The notes: generated by a model from the letters alone, not told the origin. A stretch of DNA of 64,000 nucleotides from Congzhengia minquanensis (GCF_014384785.1 NZ_JACRSU010000001.1:868001-932000); one strand, 5' to 3'; positions 7,950-17,163 are shown, counted from the stretch's first letter. Program-made: numbers and translations.

Positions 7950-8861
7950 ATGAAGATAGACCGTTTGATTGGAATTTTATCCATCCTGCTCCAGCAGGAG
8001 AAAGTGACCGCTCCTTATCTGGCCGAAAAGTTTGAGGTAACGCGCAGAACCATCAGCCGCGACATTGAAAACCTGTGCAAGGCCGGAATTCCCATCGTTA
8101 CCGCCCAGGGAAAGAACGGCGGCATTTCCATTATGGACGGCTACCGGTTCGACCGGACGCTACTCACCTCCTCGGACATGCAGGCGATTTTGGCGGGGCT
8201 TAGAAGTCTGGACAGCGTCAGCGGCACCAGCCGCTATCAGCTTTTGATGGACAAGCTTTCGGTGGGAAACAGCGAAGTGCTCGCCTCCAACAGCCACATT
8301 TTAATTGACCTTTCCTCCTGGTATAAATCTTCCCTGGCGCCGAAAATTGAGCTGATTCAGTCGGCCATTGACGCAGGCAAAATGATTTCGTTTACCTATT
8401 ATGCCCCCGGCGGAAAAAGTCTTCGCACCATTGAGCCCTACTGTTTAGTTTTCCAGTGGGCTTCTTGGTGTGTGTGGGGCTATTGCACGGCGCGGACGGA
8501 TTTCCGCATGTTCAAGCTGAACCGCATGGTGGAGTTAACCTGTCTGAATCAGCGGTTTTCCCCCAGAACGCTGCCGCCTTTTCAGGCGGACGCAGAAACC
8601 ATATGGCCCCGCAGCATTCAGGCGGAAGTGGAGTTTGCGCCGTCTATGAAATGGCGGCTTGTGGAGGAATATGGCCCGGAGAGCTTTTCTGTTTTGCCCG
8701 GAGGGAAGCTTTTGTTTCAGGCCGGATTTTCAGACAAAGAAAACCTGTTTTCCTGGCTGTTAAGCTTTGGAGACTGCGCGGAACTGACTGCTCCCGCCGG
8801 CCTTCGGGCAGAATTTTTTGCCCTGCTTCAAAAAATGATGAAATTTTATGATAAAACATGA
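7950..8861 (+). CDS. YafY-type transcriptional regulator with HTH and WYL domains
   Basis: 303 residues. Residues 1-60 are an HTH_11 winged helix (TAPYLAEKFEVTRRTISRDI). Residues about 135-215 are a WYL domain (ISFTYYAPGGKSLRTIEPY, then WCVWGYC). WYL regulators sense small ligands or nucleic acid and often control neighbouring genes. The next gene, an effector-binding protein 64 nt downstream, may be a target. AAAGGAAG precedes the ATG at 7950. Confidence 0.88.
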   Translation: MKIDRLIGILSILLQQEKVTAPYLAEKFEVTRRTISRDIENLCKAGIPIVTAQGKNGGISIMDGYRFDRTLLTSSDMQAILAGLRSLDSVSGTSRYQLLMDKLSVGNSEVLASNSHILIDLSSWYKSSLAPKIELIQSAIDAGKMISFTYYAPGGKSLRTIEPYCLVFQWASWCVWGYCTARTDFRMFKLNRMVELTCLNQRFSPRTLPPFQADAETIWPRSIQAEVEFAPSMKWRLVEEYGPESFSVLPGGKLLFQAGFSDKENLFSWLLSFGDCAELTAPAGLRAEFFALLQKMMKFYDKT

Positions 8862-8924
8862 CACATACCTGTCTGGTTTTCTGTGATATGATTTGTCTAT
8901 CTTAAAAAGAAAGAGGTAAGGCAA

Positions 8925-9380
8925 ATGGATTATGAATTGGTAACATTAAACGAAAAAACGGTTGTGGGTTTGTGTGCAAGAACGTCGAACCGGTCGCCAA
9001 ACATGGGGGCCGTTATCGGCGGGCTGTGGCAAACCTATTATCAGGGCGGGATTTATCCGCAGATTTCCGGCAAGAAAAACGGAAAGGCCCTCGGAATTTA
9101 TTCCGATTACACCGGCCCGGACAAAAGCGAATATAAAGTGACTGTGGGCTGCGAGGCAGACGGTTCCCCTCTCCCCCAGGGAACGGAACGCATGGCGATT
9201 CCCGCAGGAAGGTATGCCAAATTTGTGGTGCGCGGCCATGTGCAAAAGGCCGTGGGGGAATTTTGGGAGCGTCTTTGGACAATGGATTTGCCCCGGTCGT
9301 TTGTCTGCGATTTTGAAGAATATCAGGACGGGAACTTTGAAAACGCCGAAATTCATATTTACATCAGCCTGACAGAGTGA
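8925..9380 (+). CDS. GyrI-like / AraC effector-binding domain protein
   Basis: 151 residues forming one GyrI-like (AraC_E_bind) domain: the start MDYELVTLNEKTVVGLCART, an inner SDYTGPDKSEYKVTVGCE segment, and a C-terminal EIHIYISL strand. There is no DNA-binding part. Free-standing proteins of this type bind hydrophobic cations or drugs; here it follows a WYL regulator and precedes a TfoX-like gene by 13 nt. AGAAAGAGG lies before the ATG. The ligand is not predictable. Confidence 0.82.
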   Translation: MDYELVTLNEKTVVGLCARTSNRSPNMGAVIGGLWQTYYQGGIYPQISGKKNGKALGIYSDYTGPDKSEYKVTVGCEADGSPLPQGTERMAIPAGRYAKFVVRGHVQKAVGEFWERLWTMDLPRSFVCDFEEYQDGNFENAEIHIYISLTE

Positions 9381-9393
9381 GGCGTGAACGTTT

Positions 9394-9735
9394 ATGGCCT
9401 CGTCGGAAGAATTTGTTCAATTTGCCTGTGAACAGGCAAGCGGCGCGGGAGAAATCACATACCGCAAGATGTTTGGGGAATATGGCGTTTACTGCGACGG
9501 CAAGCTGTTTGCCCTCATCTGCGGCGACCAGTTTTTTCTAAAAATTACTGATGCGGGCCGTGCCCTGTGTCCCAATTTGAAGGAGGCCCCGCCCTACGAC
9601 GGCGCGAAGCCTTATTTTTTCATTGAGGACTTAGACGACCGGGAAAGCTTAACAAAGCTTGTTTCTGTAACCTGCGCAGCGCTTCCTCCGCCCAGGCCCA
9701 AAAAGGTACGGGCAGGGCGGCAAAAAAAAGCATAA
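9394..9735 (+). CDS. TfoX N-terminal domain protein
   Basis: 113 residues matching the TfoX_N domain (YRKMFGEYGVYCDGKLFALI near residues 23-42, then YFFIEDLDDRESL). The C-terminal tail is basic (RPKKVRAGRQKKA). In Proteobacteria TfoX/Sxy regulates competence, but the lone N-terminal domain occurs widely and its role in Clostridia is unknown. It closes the run that begins at 6526; a strong terminator follows. Confidence 0.8.
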   Translation: MASSEEFVQFACEQASGAGEITYRKMFGEYGVYCDGKLFALICGDQFFLKITDAGRALCPNLKEAPPYDGAKPYFFIEDLDDRESLTKLVSVTCAALPPPRPKKVRAGRQKKA

Positions 9736-9771
9736 AAAAAACGGTATGGCAAACTGCCATACCGTTTTTAA
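9734..9771. terminator. Intrinsic terminator at the host-prophage boundary
   Basis: AAAACGGTATGGCA and TGCCATACCGTTTT pair with flanking A and T runs. It ends the host run and could also stop prophage transcription arriving on the other strand. Confidence 0.88.
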
Positions 9772-9810
9772 CGCCGCTTAATCCGGTTAAAAGTGCTGTA
9801 GACATCTGTG

Positions 9811-10197
9811 TTAACCCCTAAGCTGCTCTAAATATTTTGTAAAGTTTTTGCACACCGGCACGTTCATTCTGCCTGCGTTCTCCAAAACGGAAATCCCCTC
9901 GTTGGCAATGTAAAAGCCAACGACCAGGTCCCGCACTTCTTCTATTCCGGCGGCTGTGCCAATCATTTGCGCCAAAATTACAATCAGCAAAATCATAACC
10001 TTTTTTAAAATGCCGCGAAACCCAATTTCGCTGTTTAACCGCTTTTCATAAAGCGCAGCCAGCACCCCTGTGACGTAGTCAATTAAAATGCAAACCAACA
10101 GGACTGAAAACAGCATGTCCAGCCCCCCAAACGCAAAGGAGAGAATACCCGCCAGCGCGCCGCAGGCAAGTTTCATCCATGTAATAAAATTGTCCAT
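9811..10197 (-). CDS. Phage holin, toxin-secretion/phage-lysis (Holin_4) family
   Basis: 128 residues from the ATG at 10197, which follows GTGAGGGAAGG; an upstream in-frame GTG at 10212 would overlap the lysin stop. Membrane segments lie at about residues 5-25, 28-48 and 63-85, with the family pattern DYVTGVLAALYEKRLNSEIG and ANEGISVLENAGRM. Holins open the membrane so the lysin can reach the wall. It is the last gene of the leftward late operon, directly after the amidase. Confidence 0.9.
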   Translation of the reverse strand: MDNFITWMKLACGALAGILSFAFGGLDMLFSVLLVCILIDYVTGVLAALYEKRLNSEIGFRGILKKVMILLIVILAQMIGTAAGIEEVRDLVVGFYIANEGISVLENAGRMNVPVCKNFTKYLEQLRG

Positions 10198-10208
10198 TTT
10201 GCCTTCCC

Positions 10209-10877
10209 TCACTTTCCCGTAATATACCGCACAACGTTCCGTGCAATGATAGCCGCTTGTGCTCTTGTCACTGGTTCATTCGGGTTAAAATGGGTTTCGT
10301 CCACCCCGTTCATAATCCCCATTTCAAACACTTCCCGAATCTGCTTTTCTCCGTAGTGCCCGCTGATGTCTGTAAATTTACATTCTGCCATTTTTATTTC
10401 CTCCTTAATCAACTGTTTAAACTTTTCCCACAGCGCCCAGTTATTTGCGCTCATTGAGGCCGGACAGTTCTTCCTGCTTGCATCATAGTGACGCACAACA
10501 TGGGACGCGTCAATCCCTAGCTGCTTCATCAAATATTTTGTCAGCTCCGCAGCTTTCAGGTACGCCGCGTCGTAGTTTCCGTCAGCGTTTACACAAATTT
10601 CAATGCCGACGGAATTTTGGTTTGTAATGCCGTATTTGCCCTTGCCGTCCCCCACGTGCCAGGTGTAACATTTTGTGTAATCATTTACCTGCAAAACGGT
10701 TTTGTCGTCCACAAAAAAGTCCGCCGAGCTGTTTCGGTTCCCGCCGTTAAAATAACGGAAATGAGAGTCCGCATCTGCGCCCTTTGATTTGTTCCCCGTG
10801 TCATGGATAACGATATAACGTATCGCACTATTTCGTGTGACGCGGTTATATGCGATCTGCTTTTTTTCAATGTTCAT
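10209..10877 (-). CDS. Prophage endolysin: N-acetylmuramoyl-L-alanine amidase with SLH domain
   Basis: 222 residues. Residues 1-150 are an Amidase_2 (PGRP-like) zinc amidase: VIHDTGN with zinc ligand His25, WHVGD, and HYDASRKNCP near the end of the domain. Residues about 166-218 are one S-layer homology motif (FTDISGHYGEKQIREVFEMG, then FNPNEPVTRAQAAIIARNVV). The usual phage wall binders (LysM, SH3, PG_binding_1) are missing, so the SLH motif probably targets the enzyme to a pyruvylated secondary wall polymer. Pairs with the holin downstream. Confidence 0.9.
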   Translation of the reverse strand: MNIEKKQIAYNRVTRNSAIRYIVIHDTGNKSKGADADSHFRYFNGGNRNSSADFFVDDKTVLQVNDYTKCYTWHVGDGKGKYGITNQNSVGIEICVNADGNYDAAYLKAAELTKYLMKQLGIDASHVVRHYDASRKNCPASMSANNWALWEKFKQLIKEEIKMAECKFTDISGHYGEKQIREVFEMGIMNGVDETHFNPNEPVTRAQAAIIARNVVRYITGK

Positions 10878-10884
10878 TTTTTGC

Positions 10885-13290
10885 TCACTCCAATCCTGAA
10901 ACCGTGGGAATCCGCACCCACTTTGTGCCGACCCAAATTAAAATATCCCCAGCATGATATATTGTTTCTATTGCCGAAGGTAAGCCCGTCCCGTCGTAAA
11001 TACCCAAATAAAATGTCACGGTGTCGTCAGCAGACGTTACGCCAAGCTCAGAAAGGCTGAAAAACGGCGGCGCCGAACCGGGTTGAGGATTAATTGACAA
11101 ATAACCGACGTTAGCCCCGGCCTCATCGTAAATATTAACAATCGTGTCATAATAAGGGGAGTCCATTAATGGCGGCAAACAATATTCAGGCGGGGTAAAA
11201 TTAAGCGTATCCGACTGAAGCATTTCATTATCATAGATACGAAACAAATCCGAGACTTTTCCGGTATATTTTACACCGTTTGCAATATCCGCCGATACAT
11301 AACAGTATGTTCCCGCTTGCGGCGATTTTGGAAGCTCTTCATAACTTGAAATGCTCCCGCCCCAGCGAGAAGATGCGCTTATTTTCTCGTTTACCTGCGT
11401 TTTGGTGTAATAGTTCTCCCTTGCCTTAGGCCCGGCAATGCAGATCCACTGGTTGTTTTTCATAAACACAAAATCGCCGGCCTGGAACGATTTCAGTGTT
11501 TCCGGGCGCGTATTATTTTTATATATGCCCAGATAAAATATCACGGTATCGGATGGGCTGGATATTCCAAAAATAGACAGCGGATAACCAACGTCTGATT
11601 CCGGCACAGTATTTAAAATCAACTCCTGAAGATAGTTTCCCGAAGCGTCATATAAAGCTACGATGTTGTAGGTATGGAGATAATCGCCATAATTTAAGTA
11701 GCTTTTTCTAATGCAGGATTCAGGCGGGGTAAATTTCAATCCGTGGAACCCGTCCTCTTCAATGTTTAAAAGGTCCGATGCTTTGCCGGAATATTTCACC
11801 CAATTGGCCGAGCTTTTCTGAAGCTGGTAGAGGCTGCCGTCAATTGCATCGGGCAGGTCTTCATATTGATTCACGCTGCCTTTCGGTGTCATTTTAGCGC
11901 AATGAAAGCTTCGAACATCTTCCCAGCCGGTTCCGTTCCAAACCATGATATGCTCATATTCTGTGTTTTGAAACGTAAGTTTGCTCTTTTTCTGTTTACA
12001 GATGTAAAACGATATGATGTCCGTGTCGTTTCCGTTATAACCGATTGAATAGGCGTCGAATGCAGCAAGGGCCGATGGGTTGCCGGCATTCACTTTCACT
12101 TCTGCCAGAAATGTGCCGGACGCAGTGTATAAATACGTGGCAGTTTGGTTGTCCGTGCCGGTAAACGTGTAGTTTTTTATGTTCGCAATAATTGAATCAC
12201 GCAAATTGCACAAAGCGGGCGCAAGGCCGGTTCCTGCCGTTTCGCCTGCACTTGTAAAATAATCGGAGAACATGCCTTTTGCAAACAGGGCGTCCTCCTG
12301 CGGTTTTGAAACGGTTTCCATTACGCCGTAAATGTCTCCCGTTTCGGCATATCCCGGCAGGTCGTCTGCACTTGACACACAGCCGCAGTAGCCGGGCAGC
12401 CTGGCGGCCGTAATGCTTCCGTCCTGGTCCATAATTCGATAGTCATACACCTGCAATGTGCCCGGCGCTTCGTTTGTGCCGGCTCCAAGCTGAATTGCGT
12501 CGATATATTTTCCGTTGCTGCCCAAAGCGACGGCAGCCTGATTGCCTCCCGAAAAGCCTGCCCCGGCCTTTGCCTTGTTCCCAACGGCTCCGCCATAGCC
12601 GGTAACAGTCGTTGCACTTCCCACGGCGCCGCCGGCGTTTGCATTTGCATTGCTTCCAATTGCTCCGCCGCCGTTTGTGGAGCTGGCCCCCAAGCCTACC
12701 GAACCGCCGCCGCCTGTCGCCGCAGCTCCGCTTCCAATCGCTGCTCCGTTTGTTGTGGAGGCGCCTTGTCCTCCCGCGAACCCGCCGTCTTCCGTCTGCT
12801 TGTCGGCTTTTAATTCCAGCTTGCCGTCTATTAAGCTTTTTGCATCTTCCGTCAGTTTGTTCGCGGCTATAATCTGCTCCTGAACGCGGTTCAAAAGCGT
12901 AACATAAACAGATGCGCTTGTCTGCGCCACATTGTCTGCGTCGCCCAGCCCTTCCACAACCGTGGCCAGCAGAACTTTGGCTGTAATGTAGTTTTTCGCG
13001 GCATCTGCCAGGGCCACCTCTAAACGAAGCTCTCCTGCTACGGCATAGATGTCGTTTTTTGGAACGAACACGCCCAGGTTGTCTTGCACTTCACCTGCGT
13101 CTGCAAGAACCGTTCCGTCAGACCGCTTCGCCTTAACCGTGAGAACGCAATCTGTTAAGTCCACCCGCGCACCGTTGTCATAAAACTCAAACTCTAACCG
13201 GTATGCGCCTACGTCCCCCGTGACGAACTCCATATCTGAGGTCATTACCCGGGGGTCTTGATAATTGATTTTTAGTTTATATGTAATCAT
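10885..13290 (-). CDS. Phage baseplate/tail fibre protein with BppU-like N-terminus and triplicated C-terminal domain
   Basis: 801 residues. Residues 1-150 resemble the BppU N-terminal domain that docks onto baseplates (LEFEFYDNGARVDLTDC). Residues about 150-165 are a short helical linker. Residues about 168-255 are Gly/Ala-rich with repeated GGAVGS or GGAIGS units, like a beta-helical head. DAIQLGAGTNEAPGTLQVYD (264-283) is common in fibre shafts. Three diverged copies of a roughly 155-residue domain then follow at about 301-465, 468-620 and 643-801. Likely the receptor-binding fibre of the virion. The host receptor is unknown. Confidence 0.8.
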   Translation of the reverse strand: MITYKLKINYQDPRVMTSDMEFVTGDVGAYRLEFEFYDNGARVDLTDCVLTVKAKRSDGTVLADAGEVQDNLGVFVPKNDIYAVAGELRLEVALADAAKNYITAKVLLATVVEGLGDADNVAQTSASVYVTLLNRVQEQIIAANKLTEDAKSLIDGKLELKADKQTEDGGFAGGQGASTTNGAAIGSGAAATGGGGSVGLGASSTNGGGAIGSNANANAGGAVGSATTVTGYGGAVGNKAKAGAGFSGGNQAAVALGSNGKYIDAIQLGAGTNEAPGTLQVYDYRIMDQDGSITAARLPGYCGCVSSADDLPGYAETGDIYGVMETVSKPQEDALFAKGMFSDYFTSAGETAGTGLAPALCNLRDSIIANIKNYTFTGTDNQTATYLYTASGTFLAEVKVNAGNPSALAAFDAYSIGYNGNDTDIISFYICKQKKSKLTFQNTEYEHIMVWNGTGWEDVRSFHCAKMTPKGSVNQYEDLPDAIDGSLYQLQKSSANWVKYSGKASDLLNIEEDGFHGLKFTPPESCIRKSYLNYGDYLHTYNIVALYDASGNYLQELILNTVPESDVGYPLSIFGISSPSDTVIFYLGIYKNNTRPETLKSFQAGDFVFMKNNQWICIAGPKARENYYTKTQVNEKISASSRWGGSISSYEELPKSPQAGTYCYVSADIANGVKYTGKVSDLFRIYDNEMLQSDTLNFTPPEYCLPPLMDSPYYDTIVNIYDEAGANVGYLSINPQPGSAPPFFSLSELGVTSADDTVTFYLGIYDGTGLPSAIETIYHAGDILIWVGTKWVRIPTVSGLE

Positions 13291-13302
13291 GTTTTAAGCC
13301 TC

Positions 13303-14211
13303 CTAAAATAATAAGAATGAAAAGCTGATGTCCCCTTGCTCGGTGGAAGTCATTTGAATGGTGAGCAGACCATTTTCGTTGTGCATCTCACAAAACACAA
13401 AGCTATCGGCTGCTTCGCCAACCTTTATACACATCCTGTCGTAAAGCCATTTATTTTCATTGTCGTGTCCACTGGAATCTTTGAAAGAATAGTTACTAGC
13501 ATAAGCAGTATTTTTTCCCATGTCACAAAAGGAATATGCAGAATACTCTCGATTTAAATGATCCTTGCCGGAACATTCGGCAAAGGCGAACCGGTGCTGC
13601 CCCTGGTCGTTTAAATTGATGGTGGTTTGTCCAAAATATTCGTTGGGATATATTCTTTCCTCGCATCTTGCATGGACGGTTACGTTCATGATATATCCGG
13701 CATTGCTGGCATAGCCGTTATTTTTACATTTTGCAAAGGGCCTTCGGTCTGTAAATTCACCGGATTCTGAAATCTCGGCCAGCGGAATGCAGCTTCCGTC
13801 TGTGGCGGGCGCTGTCTGTCCGCAAACAGGAAAACATTCCCCCGACTGCTGCTTTAAATAAACATAGTTTTTTACATTTTGCAAATAGGCGAGCTCATGG
13901 CCACCGGGCTCCACATCCATCACCGTGCCGTCTTCAAAGACCGCCGTGCCGGGATTGATTCGCAGCTTGTTTTCTTGCGGAAGTTTCACTGCCTTTAGCG
14001 TGTAGTTCGAGTCGCTGATTACGCCCGGGCTGCACAGCGTTTGCGTCAGGGCGTTTAAGTGCGAGGCTTCATATGCGGCCGTTTGACCTTCCGCCCCGGT
14101 TTCAGAAAAAACCTGCCCGGCAGAAGGGTTATACATAAGCCTTCTGTAAATGTTGTTTAAATCGGCCGCCTGATAGCTGCCGTTGTCAATAAAACTGTTT
14201 TTTATTGGCAT
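13303..14211 (-). CDS. Phage baseplate/tail protein, paralogue of the next gene upstream
   Basis: 302 residues with no domain I can name. It aligns along its length with the 313-residue product at 14228-15169: shared marks are a start region with NNIYRRLM versus NKITSRFV, INPGTAVFEDGT versus ICPGKAFFHDGT, VKNYVYLK versus VKHYVYLK, and PLAEISESGEFTDRR versus PLAEIETDGAITDRR. The C-terminal third of each is beta-rich and different. Position between the Gp37-like protein and the fibre points to a structural baseplate or host-recognition part. Confidence 0.65.
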   Translation of the reverse strand: MPIKNSFIDNGSYQAADLNNIYRRLMYNPSAGQVFSETGAEGQTAAYEASHLNALTQTLCSPGVISDSNYTLKAVKLPQENKLRINPGTAVFEDGTVMDVEPGGHELAYLQNVKNYVYLKQQSGECFPVCGQTAPATDGSCIPLAEISESGEFTDRRPFAKCKNNGYASNAGYIMNVTVHARCEERIYPNEYFGQTTINLNDQGQHRFAFAECSGKDHLNREYSAYSFCDMGKNTAYASNYSFKDSSGHDNENKWLYDRMCIKVGEAADSFVFCEMHNENGLLTIQMTSTEQGDISFSFLLF

Positions 14212-14227
14212 GAAAATTTCTCCTTTC

Positions 14228-15169
14228 TTATATTAGGATAAAGGAAAAGCTGTATGGAAAGCTTTCGGCTGAGGAAAATTCATTTTTAGGATCATACATT
14301 ATATCAAACGAAAGTTGATTATCACTGGTATTTACACTGATGGTTGTAGATATATAATCAGAGTCTGTCCTATAATAAAGATACAGCTTTTCAGCAGAAT
14401 AAGTTTTAGGAACACCTTTGTAATCTAAAACGCTGCATTTATGAGTTTGTTTAACAAGGTCATAAACTCCGGCTGTCCGGTAGAAGCTGTCATCATAAAT
14501 ATAGACAAACCGCCGGTCTTTTAAGTCTTCATCGTCCCCAAACGTTACAGTTGCCTGGCCTTTGGCGCTGAAGTAACGGTAATATTCACCGTTTGCCGAC
14601 GGTGTGGACTGCGGCTTGCACATCACCGTAACCTCATATTGCTTCGGCGCATAGCCGCTGTCTTTCGACGGCAGTTTTCCAACGGCATATTCCCGCCTGT
14701 CGGTAATGGCTCCGTCTGTTTCAATTTCTGCCAGCGGCACAAAGTCGCCGGTGGGCGCGTCGGTTGTGCAGACGGGGTAATAGGAGTTGGAAAAGATGTA
14801 ATCGTTTTTTAAATATACGTAGTGCTTCACTCCCGGCACGTAAGAAAGCACCACGTCGGATTCGGCCGAATCTTCCGGCAGCGTCACCTCAAACAGGGTG
14901 CCGTCGTGAAAGAATGCCTTGCCGGGGCAAATGGAAACAGCGCCGTCCTGCCCCTGTGTTTTTACAACCTGCAGAGAGGCGTCGCCGCTTTTTACGCCGG
15001 ACTGAAAAATAAGCGCGCCGGTTTCGTGAAACGAGCTTAAATTATAAGGCGCTTGACTGTTTTCGGTAAAGGTTTGCGCAATTCCAGCTGTGACGAACCG
15101 GCTGGTTATTTTGTTAACGTCTTTGACGCCATAGGTGGCGCCGCTGTCAAAAGTATAATGATATGACAT
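14228..15169 (-). CDS. Phage baseplate/tail protein, paralogue of the downstream gene
   Basis: 313 residues, homologous to the product at 13303-14211 through the first 180 residues (FFHDGTLFEV, VKHYVYLK, VPLAEI, TDRREYA). The C-terminal part (about 185-313) is beta-strand rich and differs between the two, as expected for variable surface domains on a common attachment scaffold. It lies 4 nt after the Gp37-like gene. No enzyme motif is seen. Confidence 0.65.
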   Translation of the reverse strand: MSYHYTFDSGATYGVKDVNKITSRFVTAGIAQTFTENSQAPYNLSSFHETGALIFQSGVKSGDASLQVVKTQGQDGAVSICPGKAFFHDGTLFEVTLPEDSAESDVVLSYVPGVKHYVYLKNDYIFSNSYYPVCTTDAPTGDFVPLAEIETDGAITDRREYAVGKLPSKDSGYAPKQYEVTVMCKPQSTPSANGEYYRYFSAKGQATVTFGDDEDLKDRRFVYIYDDSFYRTAGVYDLVKQTHKCSVLDYKGVPKTYSAEKLYLYYRTDSDYISTTISVNTSDNQLSFDIMYDPKNEFSSAESFPYSFSFILI

Positions 15170-15173
15170 TTAT

Positions 15174-16316
15174 TCATTCCTCCTTAAAAATCAGCTTTTC
15201 ACCAACATTTCCGTTTTCCCACCAGATTTCCGCGCCGGTTATGCGCTTGGAAACGGTTTCGGCAAAACCGCCCTTCTCTACCTGAACGCGAACGGTGTCT
15301 CCCAAACCGTAGTCCGTGCCCAATTTTAGGCGGGAGCTTTCGCCGGAAATTTCATGCCGCCAAATTTTGTTTGTTAAATCGGTCTTTGCCTCCGACTCTG
15401 TGGCAGAGGAAAGCACGGCGTCCCATTTGCAAATGCCCTCAGCATCGCCGGGCAGATATTCCCACAGCTCCGGCATGTCATTGCACACCTTCCACGTTCC
15501 GGTTTCTTTGTCGGCACACACCAGATAAGAACCGGCTGGATATGACTTTTTGGGAGACTGCTCATCCTCATAAGTAATCGTGTAATACCAGCCGTAAGAC
15601 GACGGACGGCTTGCCGGCACGCTGTTATCATAAGGGTTCCAGTCCCCTTTATCCACAAGCTCCTTTTTATACCAGCCTGCGGTATAAAAATTCTGGCAGT
15701 CGTCTGTTATGGTTACGTTTTTTAAATTGCGGTTGGCCTCTGAAACGATTTCAACCCTGTTTTCCCCCTGATATATTTCAAAATTCCATTTGTTTTCCGT
15801 TACGTCCAGCATGACCCGGTGCCCCAGCAAATCGTTTTCCAAACGGTCCCGAATCACGTCGCTCACCGGGTTTCTGGTGTTTCTCCAAAACGCCTCGCCC
15901 TCAAGCTCCAGCGCAGGTAAATCGTGAAACGTAAAGTCGCTTTCATAAATATCTGAAAACCCGGTTTGCAAAACATACTGCACCACCGACGGATAGTCCG
16001 TAAACTTTAATTCCGAGGTTTTAAAAGGCCCAATGGTTCTGCGGGACAAAATCCAGTTGGGCGTTTTGCCGTAAATTTTCACGGCGCTGTCCACGGTTTT
16101 TCCCGTAATAATGGCCTGAAGCATTTTTCCCTGGGTCAGGAACAAATATTGATGATTCATCAGGATGTTCACCAGCCCGTTTGAGAGGGGAAACGTGCCC
16201 TCAAAGGTTCCGATTTCGTTGAAATAGAGCGTCCAGTAGCACGATTTTATGTTGTGCTCAATGTGAAGCAGTTCAAAATTGCCGGTGTCGAACCGGTAAA
16301 ACCGAATATCTTCCAT
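15174..16316 (-). CDS. Phage tail protein, siphovirus Gp37-like (ReqiPepy6) family
   Basis: 380 residues starting MEDIRFYRFDTGNFELLHIE and continuing with FNEIGTFEGTFPL, typical of Gp37-like/Tal-type proteins that sit below Dit at the tail tip. The stop is 4 nt before the next structural gene, and the start abuts the Dit gene end at 16316. A Tyr/Trp-rich segment around residues 215-280 appears to be an insertion. It probably forms the hub of the baseplate. Confidence 0.75.
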   Translation of the reverse strand: MEDIRFYRFDTGNFELLHIEHNIKSCYWTLYFNEIGTFEGTFPLSNGLVNILMNHQYLFLTQGKMLQAIITGKTVDSAVKIYGKTPNWILSRRTIGPFKTSELKFTDYPSVVQYVLQTGFSDIYESDFTFHDLPALELEGEAFWRNTRNPVSDVIRDRLENDLLGHRVMLDVTENKWNFEIYQGENRVEIVSEANRNLKNVTITDDCQNFYTAGWYKKELVDKGDWNPYDNSVPASRPSSYGWYYTITYEDEQSPKKSYPAGSYLVCADKETGTWKVCNDMPELWEYLPGDAEGICKWDAVLSSATESEAKTDLTNKIWRHEISGESSRLKLGTDYGLGDTVRVQVEKGGFAETVSKRITGAEIWWENGNVGEKLIFKEE

Positions 16317-17158
16317 TAATACATCGCCTCCAGATAGTTGTTTTGAAACAGGATATAGGCGTTAATGCGCACATTTGTTCTGCACTCAATTTCGTTTGCA
16401 CCGCTTAAGAGAACAAAACTGCTGAAAAAGCTGTCGTCTGAAAGATACTGAAACATTCTTTCCCGCAGGTTGGATGTAATTTCCCGGTTTGGAATGTCAA
16501 TTTTAATTTGCTCCCCGTAGGAAATTTTGTAATTGAGTTTTAAAAACGCATTGGCCGTTTTGTTCACTATGGTGATGGAGTTGTCGTCGTAGTCCGTATT
16601 CTCCGGGTCGTCGCCGAAAATATAAATCACAGGCTCCGACGCCTCTTCTCCGGAAACCACAAGGTCTGTGCTGTTTACGCGTTCAGAAAACGTCACCGGA
16701 AGATGGAACGGAAACGTCAGCTTGTCGTTCTTTCGGGATATTACCACCCGCTTCTCTTCACAGTCGTGAAAATAGGGGTTGTCGGCCACAAACTGAAGCG
16801 TTGCCTCAAAAAAGGCGGCCTTTTTTTCGGTTTTGGTGAAAGACGTGCATCTGCAGGAAATCGCCCTGTGTTTCGTGCCGTGATGAATGGTCAGCACGCC
16901 GTCTGCGTTTAAAATGCAGGCGGCGCGGGACATGGAAATCTGCGGGAAGCGGCAGTCGATATCCACGTTCATGGTAATGGTTCGCGCCAAAACCGAAACG
17001 GAAGACAATTCCTGCCCCGCCACACCGGCAAAGGTGTTATAGGCAAAGCTTTTTTCGGGAATGCCCAGCCCCGTAATCTCCTTAATTTTCCAGGCGGGGC
17101 CTTTGCCGCCGCCCGTCATCAGAATTTTCCCAAAATCGTTTTGAAATGTAATGTTCAT
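16316..17158 (-). CDS. Phage distal tail (Dit) protein
   Basis: 280 residues from the ATG at 17158; AGGAGGG lies 11 nt before it and an upstream TTG (17167) is too close to that site. The N-terminal half has the belt-domain pattern (KIKEITGLGIPEKSFAYNTF), and the C-terminal half the galectin-like part with SITIVNKTANAFLKLNYK and IKIDIPNREITSN. Dit forms the hexameric ring joining tail tube and tip. The location right after the tape measure is the standard siphovirus order. Confidence 0.82.
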   Translation of the reverse strand: MNITFQNDFGKILMTGGGKGPAWKIKEITGLGIPEKSFAYNTFAGVAGQELSSVSVLARTITMNVDIDCRFPQISMSRAACILNADGVLTIHHGTKHRAISCRCTSFTKTEKKAAFFEATLQFVADNPYFHDCEEKRVVISRKNDKLTFPFHLPVTFSERVNSTDLVVSGEEASEPVIYIFGDDPENTDYDDNSITIVNKTANAFLKLNYKISYGEQIKIDIPNREITSNLRERMFQYLSDDSFFSSFVLLSGANEIECRTNVRINAYILFQNNYLEAMY

Positions 17159-17163
17159 CAATG

